From Saprospiraceae bacterium (GTDB lineage: Bacteria > Bacteroidota > Bacteroidia > Chitinophagales > Saprospiraceae), in NCBI GenBank assembly GCA_013214355.1, contig JABSSL010000044.1:64685-113720 (forward strand): 49,036 nucleotides of DNA, in the 5' to 3' direction. The notes under the pieces were generated by a model. It saw only the letters and a list, made by a program, of their open reading frames with translations. It was not told where the DNA came from and ran no database searches. This document shows positions 25,801 through 31,919 of this stretch, piece by piece. The stretch's first letter is position 1; the number at the start of each line of letters is the position of its first letter. Both the position numbers and the translations under genes were made by a program.

Positions 25801-26084
25801 GCTTCCCCAATGAGCCGTAAGGAATCAGCTACCGCAAGCTCAGATTTGGACAGGGCTATATTGATCAAGCCTGCTAAGGAACGCAGTGGGAATTGGTTCT
25901 TCTCATAGGCTTTTTGGTAGAGCACTTGGGCTGAATCCAATTGATCTCGATCAGCATAAGACTTGGCTAACTCCAGCAGCCCTTCTGTGGATTGCCCGTG
26001 TAATGGTAAGGGCACTACCGTAGATAAGCAAAGCAGAAGCCCAAGAGCGGGGAGAATTTTATGTAAACGGTGCTTATTGATCAT
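22890..26084 (-). CDS. secreted TPR-CHAT protease with C-terminal membrane anchor
   Basis: A 1064-residue protein: signal peptide (1-30, ending PLHGQ), about ten or more TPR units (about 32-480), a helical linker (about 500-700), and a C-terminal CHAT domain (about 715-1020), a caspase-like protease fold. The catalytic pair is visible as His889 in FSTHAIAD and Cys937 in LSACESG. The HPFYWGGMIHMG-like end is typical of CHAT domains. A membrane helix lies at about 1037-1057 (WWLWVSAAVGLLFFLLF), followed by a short basic tail. The protease therefore probably faces the periplasm while tethered to the inner membrane (inference). It starts 42 bases after the TPR membrane protein stop and so belongs to the sigma operon. 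CHAT proteins act in programmed death and defence; here it could process the neighbouring anti-sigma candidate. Confidence 0.9.
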   Translation of the reverse strand: MINKHRLHKILPALGLLLCLSTVVPLPLHGQSTEGLLELAKSYADRDQLDSAQVLYQKAYEKNQFPLRSLAGLINIALSKSELAVADSLRLIGEAYLAGAEASDLLGLCQFWTSNGNFYIQNSQLEQAIQAQRKVVELSKNLPTSPEVYAYALFHTALTFEKLTNYDSSLYYAEKAYPLLQQSVDSTSIAFASIYNGLAVCYQRANRLSEAKTFYLKSIALSEKELGPVSSDLARSLNNLSSIYRAEGNYREAIHCSERSLQINRLLKNQAGISSAYYALGIYHYFLGDYGRCKDYLEACIAIRKELYAPMHYSLIGPFEVLGIAHEEGGNYQETLRYLKEGLKRIQANYPPASLLEGYNYENTALAYKSLAQLDSALYYIQLSHKILPQSLPEQDYGLATHYFSYADILYHLGELAESRQYLQQSNFIYEALQLQGTSEYALNLAMEGLLLMEEERWEEAGQSFESALGSVRLDGIDQLDESAFPWTPNTLLLLNHYIDFLYKKYQDKKETKVLQQFEAYAQLYLEVSEKFRKQFTDPYTKSILIKDNAKVYQRNIGIYQQLYLATQDPKHLAAVYQFSEHGRTCLLRDIQDNKIQRYQGVPDAILQREFELKDQVTAFSEQVLEYPDSQQLRLELFNHEQSLDRYLDTLQEQYPDYYRLKFNKQIPALAEVQAQLSSKQNIIEYMQDDTAYYALVITAKESQLHHLGRSATIDEKVNGWKKAITNRDQDATAELSNALYQLLWAPLEADFSGNHIYLIPSGRLFYLNFEALKPQGEDQQYLIFDYHISYALSINVLFKNAAPARKGPIVLVAPGFEPEIKQNYQEQLDSLSALDEDYMKTIRQPWSLKLAKQLKNKSGFQIYEGIEAKESNVVQELPAANVLYFSTHAIADASDPLRSKLILAKELGEQIEDGYLHAYELFGLQLEADLAILSACESGIGSLQAGEGMISLAYSLQFAGCQSTALSLWKVDEKINTQITAAFVDNLQKGHRKSEALRLAKIAFLQKQPEELQHPFYWGGMIHMGQDGVIHPTRGFKFWWLWVSAAVGLLFFLLFRRKALNLR

Positions 26085-26126
26085 TGATAGTAAGACAAAT
26101 GAACAGATAGATTTGCAGGTATGGCC

Positions 26127-26849
26127 TTAGTCCGGTAAATCTGCTTGCAATTGCTGTGCCTGAGTATGAAAGGGGTGAGTTTCATCTGCTAGTATAGAAG
26201 GCAACAGCTTGCGCACTTGGTCCATATCCTCTAGTTGTAAAGCTGCTAGGGTGGTCAACCATTCAGCCCGCGCGCGAAACGGGCCATCTTCAATGGTCAA
26301 GCGAGCTAAGCTGCCTATTGCTTCATTGGCTTGTTCCTGATACAAATAACTTGCTCCTAGATAATAGGTGATAGTATCATTATTGATTCCCTGCGTTTGC
26401 AGATCGGACAACTTACTAATGGCTGTAGCGTAATCTTCTTCGCTGTAGTACGTGAGTGCGTCATACATTGCATGTTGATCGGATTGGCTCATTAGCACTG
26501 GCACACCAGGATCAATGTATTCATACTGAGCATAAAGCCCCTCTGTTTCTGCCTTCGGCCAAAAGACATAGGCCAAGATCAACACTAGAACGGAAGCAGC
26601 AATAGCCAGACCTTGTCGCCAGGATCTTAGGCTTCGCACTTTTGCCTGTTTAGGAGCTGCTTTAGGTAGGGCGGCTGTCAACTGATCCCTTAGTCCGGCT
26701 GCTTCCACTGCAATTCTCATACTTTTCATCATAGCGATCTCCTCCTCAAGGGCTGCTGGACTAACATCAGAAAGTTGTTCTGCTAGCTCCTTTCTGCTGA
26801 TCTCGCCATCCAGAAATCTTTCTATCAGTTCAAATTGATCGCTATTCAT
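26127..26849 (-). CDS. single-pass membrane TPR protein, likely anti-sigma factor
   Basis: A 240-residue protein when started at the ATG at 26849 (MNSDQFELIERFLDGEISR), which overlaps the sigma factor stop by 4 bases (ATGA), a classic coupling arrangement. A longer in-frame start at 26900 would run into the sigma gene and is less likely. Residues 1-80 form a small soluble helical domain like the cytoplasmic part of anti-sigma factors, but no zinc-binding HxxxCxxC motif is visible. One membrane helix follows (about 85-102, GLAIAASVLVLILAYVFW). The periplasmic part holds two to four TPR-like repeats. Position and topology suggest that it holds the sigma factor and senses a signal outside. This is inference from operon structure. 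Confidence 0.8.
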   Translation of the reverse strand: MNSDQFELIERFLDGEISRKELAEQLSDVSPAALEEEIAMMKSMRIAVEAAGLRDQLTAALPKAAPKQAKVRSLRSWRQGLAIAASVLVLILAYVFWPKAETEGLYAQYEYIDPGVPVLMSQSDQHAMYDALTYYSEEDYATAISKLSDLQTQGINNDTITYYLGASYLYQEQANEAIGSLARLTIEDGPFRARAEWLTTLAALQLEDMDQVRKLLPSILADETHPFHTQAQQLQADLPD

Positions 26850-27397
26850 GATGAGGGGTTTGTATTTTGCTGATAAATAGACTTGAGGCTCTGCATACAC
26901 CGGTACTTATTATTCTTAGCTGTCTTTTCAGTAATGGCCATTTGGTCAGCAATCGTCTTTAAGGAAGCTTTCTGATAGTAGAAGAGAGAAAGCAACTTTC
27001 GACAAGATTCTCCAAGCTGGCGAAAATGCTTCTCTAGCTCTGAGATCATCTCGTGCTGAGCCATCATGGCTTCGGTTTCCTCGTGATCGGAAAGGTCATT
27101 GGATTCCTCTAATGGTTTGAAGTCCTTTCGCTTTCTCAATTTACTGATCCAAAGATTTCGGCAAAGGGCGAATAGATAGCTGGAAACTTTTGCATTGTCT
27201 TGGAGTTGAAATTTGCCTTGCTTGATATTGGTCCACAGGGCAATAATTCCCTCCTGAAATATGTCTAAGGCATCCTCAGCGTTTCCACTGTTTTTTTCTA
27301 CCATTCTTTGGATCTGGCCTTGATATTCTTGGTACAAGTAAAGGAAGGTACGATTATCTCTTCGGGCTATCCCATCAAAAATCTCCTGATTCGTCAC
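26846..27397 (-). CDS. ECF-type RNA polymerase sigma factor
   Basis: A 183-residue sigma-70 family protein. Region 2 spans about residues 20-95 (DALDIFQEGIIALW, then LFALCRNLWISKLRKRKD, the usual -10 recognition helix). Region 4 spans about 125-178 (SCRKLLSLFYYQKASLKTIA with the helix-turn-helix ITEKTAKNNKYRC). It lacks regions 1 and 3, as extracytoplasmic-function sigma factors do. It heads the minus-strand operon and overlaps the membrane TPR gene by 4 bases. Its targets may include its own operon and the barrel gene, but no promoter motif could be confirmed. Confidence 0.92.
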   Translation of the reverse strand: MTNQEIFDGIARRDNRTFLYLYQEYQGQIQRMVEKNSGNAEDALDIFQEGIIALWTNIKQGKFQLQDNAKVSSYLFALCRNLWISKLRKRKDFKPLEESNDLSDHEETEAMMAQHEMISELEKHFRQLGESCRKLLSLFYYQKASLKTIADQMAITEKTAKNNKYRCMQSLKSIYQQNTNPSS

Positions 27398-27480
27398 AGA
27401 CGGCGGATTAATTTAGGTAGGTCAAACGTAGAGATATAAAGGAGCTCTTCGGTTCGCCCTACCAAAGTAGTTTAGCAAGT

Positions 27481-27613
27481 AAGTAGTGTCATCGTAGTAG
27501 TCTTACGATTTATAAGGTGACGCTACTGCAATTCTCTGCTAAGATAATTCCGCCAAATCAGGAATCCAAGGAACGACTAAGCCTACCTTAATCTCTTCCT
27601 TGGATACGGACTG
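27481..27613. other. intergenic inverted repeats upstream of the sigma factor
   Basis: Two inverted repeats lie between the sigma gene and the secreted Gln-rich protein. AGTAGTGTCA (27482-27491) pairs imperfectly with TGACGCTACT (27518-27527). AATCCAAGGAA (27563-27573) pairs over 10 bases with TTCCTTGGAT (27596-27605), flanked by TCAG/CTGA and followed on the plus strand by TTTTTG. The second may be a 3' hairpin for the minus-strand gene ending at 27627, or an operator for the sigma operon. Confidence 0.35.
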
Positions 27614-27626
27614 ATTTTTGTGTCTA

Positions 27627-28715
27627 TTAGTTCTGTGTACGATTAACTTTTTTCCATTGTACGTGGTTCATATTGGGATCCATGGCAGGATTGTAGAATT
27701 CATCATTCGTTCCAAAATATTCGCCCAAGCTATTCATGTAGTAATACTTGTAGCCATTTTGCACTTGCATCGTTTGACCGGTGTAAGGATTGGTCGCATT
27801 GTCTCTTTCCCAGATAGCGTTTACCGTTTTCTCTTGCATTCTATTTTCTATTTGGTTTCTACTTTTCCAACCTTCAAAATAGATGTCGTTTACGGAGCTG
27901 AGGTCAGATTGTGTTCTTTGCCAGTTGTCGAAGTTTCTTTGGTTGGAGCGCATTCTGTTGTTATGTGCCGCCCAACTCGCCTGGGATTTTTGCTGTTCTC
28001 TTTGGTTGTGTAGGGCGATGGCTTGGCGATTGACGCCTGCCGTGGCTAAGGCATAGAGTAGGCTATTCTTATCTTTTTCAAAGTTGGTAGTAGATTCACC
28101 ACTCAACATATTCATGTAGTAATGGGCGATGGCGCCGTATTGAGACTGAGATAAGGTAAAGTGTACGATGATGAAGCCTGGCTTCCCGTCACTCCCCTGA
28201 AGGTCTATACCTCTCACTTGGTGATAATCTTGCATAGGCACAGCCTTCCAATATAGGCTGTAAACGGCTTGATTGTGTTGAGCAAGCTGAGGTATGTCGA
28301 CGATTCCTTTAACTTGAACACCGTATTGCTGCAATTTTGGAGCAAGTTCCTGCTGGATGATTTGATCTACGGACTGAGGCACGTATTGTGGCGTTGCGTA
28401 GGAGCTTCCTTTTCTAACTTCTGCTTTGGCACCATTAGGACTAATCCAGGCCATCTTAGTGATCTTCCAGTCAGCGGGGAATTCAATCGGGCCGGAATCT
28501 AATCCAGTTTCTGGATTTTTCTCGGTGTGCTTGATCAACTTGCCCGTTGGTTTGGTGATGTTTTGGGCAGGTACTTGCTGATATCCTTGTTGCTGTTGAT
28601 ATCCTTGATGCTGATAGTAAGACATGCCTTGATTGTAAGTATTCCCTGCGTTTTGTGCAATGGCAAAAGTGCTGAAGATAGCTAGGATGAAGGTGATGAG
28701 ACTGATATTTTTCAT
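27627..28715 (-). CDS. secreted Gln/Tyr-rich protein of unknown function
   Basis: A 362-residue protein when started at the ATG at 28715, which gives a clean signal peptide (MKNISLITFILAIFSTFAIA); the frame is open further upstream but without sense. Residues about 24-50 are a low-complexity Gln/Tyr stretch (YQHQGYQQQQGYQQ). A globular part with WKITKMAWISPNGAKAEV-type sequence follows, then a Gln/Arg/Asn-rich tail and a C-terminal WERDNATNPYTGQTMQVQNG segment that recurs, as far as I recall, in uncharacterised secreted proteins. I cannot assign a family. It is a single gene, divergent from the small membrane protein at 28910. Confidence 0.8.
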   Translation of the reverse strand: MKNISLITFILAIFSTFAIAQNAGNTYNQGMSYYQHQGYQQQQGYQQVPAQNITKPTGKLIKHTEKNPETGLDSGPIEFPADWKITKMAWISPNGAKAEVRKGSSYATPQYVPQSVDQIIQQELAPKLQQYGVQVKGIVDIPQLAQHNQAVYSLYWKAVPMQDYHQVRGIDLQGSDGKPGFIIVHFTLSQSQYGAIAHYYMNMLSGESTTNFEKDKNSLLYALATAGVNRQAIALHNQREQQKSQASWAAHNNRMRSNQRNFDNWQRTQSDLSSVNDIYFEGWKSRNQIENRMQEKTVNAIWERDNATNPYTGQTMQVQNGYKYYYMNSLGEYFGTNDEFYNPAMDPNMNHVQWKKVNRTQN

Positions 28716-28909
28716 GACTATATTTTTAAGTGGTAGTAATGTCGATTCATTAGTGTATCGCAGGGAGCAGTAAAAGGTCATCATGAAATCTGAAAAAAAT
28801 CCAAAAAAAATTTGTGTTAGTCGAATTTTTGGAACTGTTTGTTGCTGTAATTGTTTGATTATTAGTGGATAAGATTTTTTGAAGTTTTCATTACTTAACT
28901 AGGGATTAG

Positions 28910-29314
28910 ATGAAAAAAATCAAATTTGAAGAATGGGGAAGCTTGGGGAGCGCCTGGCTATTACTAGTAGCAATGGTTCTAATTCCCGTAGGCTACCTGC
29001 TAATTGATTCAGATAGAAATGTCGTTTCAACGATCGGCTTTATCGTACTCGCCCTGCATTTTGCTAGACCTTTCTTTTACCTGAATTACGTTAGATGGAA
29101 TGCGCGGAAGCTCATCATTAAGCGTGGGATGTTTACCTTTGATTCGGTTCGTTTTGCTGATATAATCTCCGTTAATTATGATATGGAACGGCTGAGGATA
29201 AGCTCAGCGAAAGGTAAGCAGATAGAATGGAACTTGAAGGACTTTGAACTTGAAGACATAGCTCAATTGCTGCGAATATTAGGTCGGAATACATCATCAT
29301 TGGCGCGAAGCTAA
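28910..29314 (+). CDS. small two-helix membrane protein of unknown function
   Basis: A 134-residue protein with two membrane helices (about 15-33, AWLLLVAMVLIPVGYLLI, and 39-58, VVSTIGFIVLALHFARPFFY). A basic segment and a short soluble domain follow (RKLIIKRGMFTFDSVRFADI, then WNLKDFELEDIAQLLRILG) that resembles a compact beta-rich PH-like fold used in small bacterial membrane proteins. The family is not recognised. It is divergent from the secreted Gln-rich gene across an AT-rich 190-base region that should hold both promoters. Confidence 0.75.
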   Translation: MKKIKFEEWGSLGSAWLLLVAMVLIPVGYLLIDSDRNVVSTIGFIVLALHFARPFFYLNYVRWNARKLIIKRGMFTFDSVRFADIISVNYDMERLRISSAKGKQIEWNLKDFELEDIAQLLRILGRNTSSLARS

Positions 29315-29530
29315 GCCCCTGCCGATAGTTAGAGGATGTTTAAATTTAGTTTTTCTGGTAATATGAAATGGATCTCAAAGCCGCGCGAAGCTTCATTTTT
29401 GGGGCATATCTGGAAGATACGGCCCAAAAATTAGCTGAAGCCCGGCAAAGAGAGGCGGTCATATTAGTGAAAGGATTAATTTTAAACATACTCTTAATCC
29501 ATTAGGGGATAAAAGCAAATGGGCTAAGAT

Positions 29531-30334
29531 TTACTTGTTTATAGTTCGCAAAGCGCGCTTGATAATATAGGTTGTAGCTTTGTCATTGGAAGCACTCTTC
29601 CAATCCTCACAAACTGCCTTTACCCATTCTGGTTGGGATTTAGAGGCATCATTTAGCCAATTGGCTACCGCATTTTGGACGTATCTTGAGGGGTCTGCTA
29701 GCAGTGGTGTTAGTACGGGTAGTGCTAGTGCAGGGTCTTCTTGGAAGGCAGCAATCTTTTTGGTCCAAACCCCAATGGGACGTAATACTTCCGCTGCATA
29801 TCGCCGAATGTTCTCATCTTCTGATTTTGTCCATTGTGCTAGAATCGGAATGGCTGTTGAAAGATCTCCTGCCAATCGCTCCTTGGTAGCGAAGATTACA
29901 ACTTCACGTATGCCAAAGTGAGGATCAGCTGCAAAGGGCTTCATAGCATCCAACAAGGCACTGGTTTCATCTTGCTGAATACTGCATGCCCAGCAGTGCC
30001 AACAACGCACTACGTCTGAAGCATGCCCACCCATAAAATCATCTAGACTCTCCTGATTTAACAATTGCCCAAAGGCTAAGCCGATGGTTTTCGCATTATT
30101 ATTGGCCGATGGCTTTTTCTGGGCATTTAATTCCGAATCTATATTGCCGAACCATTCCTCCTTGCCAATAGATTGTAGAAAATGAGTCAGTAGTAAGCGT
30201 TGATCTACGGCAAGCCATTCCGTGAGATTCACGGTGGCGATTTCACCTCTGTTGAGCAGTTGAAGCACTTTGCTAGGAATATCAGCTGCTTTGCGTACGC
30301 CTTTTCGGTTGAGGATGTCTTCAGGTATGGCCAT
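29531..30334 (-). CDS. AlkC-like HEAT-repeat DNA alkylation repair protein
   Basis: A 267-residue protein when started at the ATG at 30334 (MAIPEDILNRKGVRKAADIP), preferred over 30376 because the sequence resembles family proteins from there on. It is built of helical HEAT-like repeats. Motifs such as DPSRYVQNAVANWLNDASK and IRRYAAEVLRPIGVW are typical of the AlkC/AlkD-type glycosylases that remove 3-methyladenine and related alkylated bases. I cannot confirm the catalytic residues, so a non-enzymatic relative is possible. It is cytoplasmic and stands alone on the minus strand, between the small membrane protein and the RNA cassette. Confidence 0.7.
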   Translation of the reverse strand: MAIPEDILNRKGVRKAADIPSKVLQLLNRGEIATVNLTEWLAVDQRLLLTHFLQSIGKEEWFGNIDSELNAQKKPSANNNAKTIGLAFGQLLNQESLDDFMGGHASDVVRCWHCWACSIQQDETSALLDAMKPFAADPHFGIREVVIFATKERLAGDLSTAIPILAQWTKSEDENIRRYAAEVLRPIGVWTKKIAAFQEDPALALPVLTPLLADPSRYVQNAVANWLNDASKSQPEWVKAVCEDWKSASNDKATTYIIKRALRTINK

Positions 30335-30508
30335 GTGCAGTTTCTTCAATGAGTTGCGTGATCTTATACTATACAAATTAACCGATCTATAAGTTTGATG
30401 GGAACTTTTTGGACTGAACCTCAGTTCTATCCAACATAATACGTGCTCTCGTATCTCATCCTCGCTTTCTTTTGCTGGTGAGTACGCGTCTCTAAATCTC
30501 TAACAATC

Positions 30509-31258
30509 ATGTCTAATAAATTGCATGAGATCCTGGCCATTGAGCAGGATCGCAAGAACAAGGCCAATCAGTCGATTGGCGAATCTAAGAAAACCTTCAG
30601 CAAAGGATCGGCTGTATTTGATGGAATGATCAAGAAGTATATCTCCACCGAGGAATTCGCCGAACAGATCCCGGACGAGTCTAAAGAATTGGTGACAACC
30701 GTCAAAAAGACTCTAGAAGACACCCTGACTCCCGTCATCGTCGCTATTGATGCTACGCTTTCCAAAGAAGAAACCAATTCCTCAGGCGTGGCACAGGCCG
30801 AGCTTAAATTGGGCGATAAGGTCTTTGGGACCTACTCCGCCACGACCTTGCTGGCCCTAGAATCCCACCTGACGAAAGTGCTAGATCTATATAAGTCGAT
30901 CCCTACCTTGGATACGACTCGCAAATGGTTCTTCGATGAGCAGAACGATTTTTATCGTACGGAAGAGGAAGTGAAATTTCGCACCATCAAGCGACCAAAG
31001 GTAATCGTGAAATACGAAGCTACGGACAAGCACCCTGCCCAGACGGAGCTATTGAATATCGATTTTCAGGTGGGTAAATATGAGACAACTTATTTCTCAG
31101 GTCGTTTGACCCCCATTCAACGCAACCGTTTGGTGGATAAATTGGAACGCTTGATCGAAGCTGTAAAGATTGCCCGTTCAAAGGCCAACAATGTGGAGGT
31201 CAAACAGATAAAACTAGGTCAAGATATATTCGATTTCATCCACAATGAAATCTTGTAA
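30509..31258 (+). CDS. soluble protein of unknown function at the head of the tRNA cassette
   Basis: A 249-residue hydrophilic protein with no signal peptide or membrane segment. It starts MSNKLHEILAIEQDRKNKAN and contains KEETNSSGVAQAELK, a central RTIKRPKVIVKYEATDKHPAQTELL stretch split by charged residues, and a basic helical C-terminus (RNRLVDKLERLIEAVKIARS). From memory only, this signature belongs to a widespread uncharacterised family sometimes found near RNA-repair loci. I have no search to support that. It is richer in C and G than the surrounding genes. It is followed on the same strand, without a terminator, by a folded element, a permuted tRNA, a normal tRNA-like gene and then a terminator, so all may be co-transcribed. 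RNA binding is plausible but inferred from context. Confidence 0.8.
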   Translation: MSNKLHEILAIEQDRKNKANQSIGESKKTFSKGSAVFDGMIKKYISTEEFAEQIPDESKELVTTVKKTLEDTLTPVIVAIDATLSKEETNSSGVAQAELKLGDKVFGTYSATTLLALESHLTKVLDLYKSIPTLDTTRKWFFDEQNDFYRTEEEVKFRTIKRPKVIVKYEATDKHPAQTELLNIDFQVGKYETTYFSGRLTPIQRNRLVDKLERLIEAVKIARSKANNVEVKQIKLGQDIFDFIHNEIL

Positions 31259-31328
31259 AAGAGCTATTGGAGATAGACTTAAGCTTAATCTCAGTGTTAC
31301 CCGCATTTGGTGTTGACCAAGTGCTCTT
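31259..31328 (+). ncRNA. folded RNA element directly after the stop codon
   Basis: AAGAGC-TA-TTGG (31259-31270) pairs with CCAA-GT-GCTCTT (31317-31328), giving 10 base pairs around a 2x2 internal loop. Inside, AGAT (31271-31274) pairs with ATCT (31288-31291) and TACC/GGTG can form a second arm, so a three-way junction is possible. It could be a processing signal between the mRNA and the tRNA part, or a separate structured RNA. There is no T run, so it is not an intrinsic terminator. Confidence 0.4.
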
Positions 31329-31379
31329 AGATTTAGTGTTTCGCTCCATAGCTTTAGTGTAAAAGGTTCGTGAAAATTA

Positions 31380-31516
31380 AAGCCGTATTATAAAGCTATT
31401 GGTCAGGGGTTCGAATCCTCTCTCCCTTGCAAAGTTCATCTGTGATGAGCCATCATAAATATACAAGGGAGTAGCTCAGTGGCAGAGCAAGGCTGTGACG
31501 TAAAATAATACGGTTT
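31380..31516 (+). repeat. 12-bp helix flanking the permuted tRNA
   Basis: AAGCCGTATTAT (31380-31391) pairs with ATAATACGGTTT (31505-31516): 11 Watson-Crick pairs and one G-U. It lies directly outside the broken anticodon stem, separated by AA on one side and about GTGACGTAAA on the other. The precursor thus looks like a tRNA whose anticodon arm is extended by a long stem with an asymmetric internal loop, much like the bulge-helix architecture that guides cleavage in permuted and intron-containing tRNAs of archaea and algae. Confidence 0.75.
31392..31499 (+). tRNA. circularly permuted tRNA gene, anticodon GAC (Val-type)
   Basis: The 3' half comes first: variable loop TGGTC (31400-31404), T arm AGGGG-TTCGAAT-CCTCT (31405-31421), acceptor strand CTCCCTT (31422-31428) and discriminator G31429. 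After a 35-base linker comes the 5' half: acceptor AAGGGAG (31465-31471), TA, D arm GCTC-AGTGGCA-GAGC (31474-31488), A26, then anticodon stem and T33-GAC (31496-31499). The acceptor strands match 7 of 7. Tertiary-pair residues are intact (T8-A14, G15-C48, G18G19 with TTC). The anticodon stem pairs GGCT (31491-31494) with AGCT (31394-31397). Joining C31499 to A31392 would give a 7-base loop GTGACAA. No CCA is encoded. Counting from the D stem fixes the anticodon as GAC whatever the exact junction. Discriminator G is atypical for tRNA-Val. Aminoacylation is unknown. Confidence 0.75.
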
Positions 31517-31534
31517 GTATTTCCATGAATTAAG

Positions 31535-31551
31535 GACTGCTTCGAGCAGTC
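31535..31551 (+). other. short hairpin between the two tRNA genes
   Basis: GACTGCT (31535-31541) pairs with AGCAGTC (31545-31551) around a three-base TCG loop (or six pairs around TTCGA). It ends one base before the 5' end of the second tRNA and may help processing of either tRNA. Confidence 0.55.
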
Positions 31552-31552
31552 G

Positions 31553-31623
31553 GACATTGTAGCCCAATGGTTAGGCGCGGCCATCACAAGGCCGAAACGG
31601 TGGTTCGATTCCATCCAATGTCT
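31553..31623 (+). tRNA. tRNA-like gene, anticodon CAC (Val-type)
   Basis: A conventional cloverleaf: acceptor GACATTG (31553-31559) with CAATGTC (31616-31622), T8 A9, short D stem GCC/GGC with G18G19 in the loop, anticodon arm CGGCC-ATCACAA-GGCCG (31578-31594; anticodon CAC at 31585-31587), a 4-base variable loop, and T arm GGTGG-TTCGATT-CCATC (31599-31615). The discriminator is T, where valine tRNAs usually have A, and no CCA is encoded. To my knowledge Bacteroidota normally decode valine with UAC and GAC anticodons, so a CAC species would be extra. The loop ending ACAA matches the predicted loop of the permuted tRNA upstream. It may be a translation tRNA, a decoy or a sensor RNA. Confidence 0.8.
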
Positions 31624-31663
31624 TGGGTGATTACAAGGCTAGGTAATCACCCAACTTTATTTT
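31623..31663 (+). terminator. intrinsic terminator ending the tRNA cassette
   Basis: TTGGGTGATTAC (31623-31634) pairs perfectly over 12 bases with GTAATCACCCAA (31643-31654), followed by CTTTATTTT. The hairpin begins on the discriminator base of the second tRNA. It closes a unit that can be read as protein gene, folded element, permuted tRNA, tRNA. Confidence 0.92.
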
Positions 31664-31919
31664 AACCTACCTATTAGCAAATCTCTTAGATTGTAGGTTT
31701 TGCTACTTATTTCAATTAACTTTAGCAAGTCTAATTTATTCAGACTTTCTTCCTTCTGAGGGAAGACTTTTTCAAAATATGGATTCAACTAGCAGTTTGA
31801 TATTGTTGGTTAGTTCAGGTCTCATACTTAATTACTCTTCTAAGCTAATAGTAATGTGCTTGGTGCTGGCTTGCGGAAAAATAGCAAGGCCGAGGCCACT
31901 ACTATTTACTATCTGAGAC

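Noticed and set aside
22890-26084. CHAT operon as a gasdermin-type defence island
   Set aside because: No gasdermin-like, nuclease or phage-related gene is adjacent; the sigma and anti-sigma context suggests signalling instead.
31464-31499. Reading the permuted tRNA as tRNA-His (GTG anticodon)
   Set aside because: Counting from the D stem places T33 at 31496 and GAC at 34-36; GTG would need a misplaced loop, and the possible extra pair is C-1/G73, not G-1/C73.
31381-31500. Two unrelated broken tRNA remnants rather than a permuted gene
   Set aside because: Seven of seven acceptor pairs between the halves and a 12-bp flanking helix would be an unlikely coincidence for independent fragments; kept as the null hypothesis to test.
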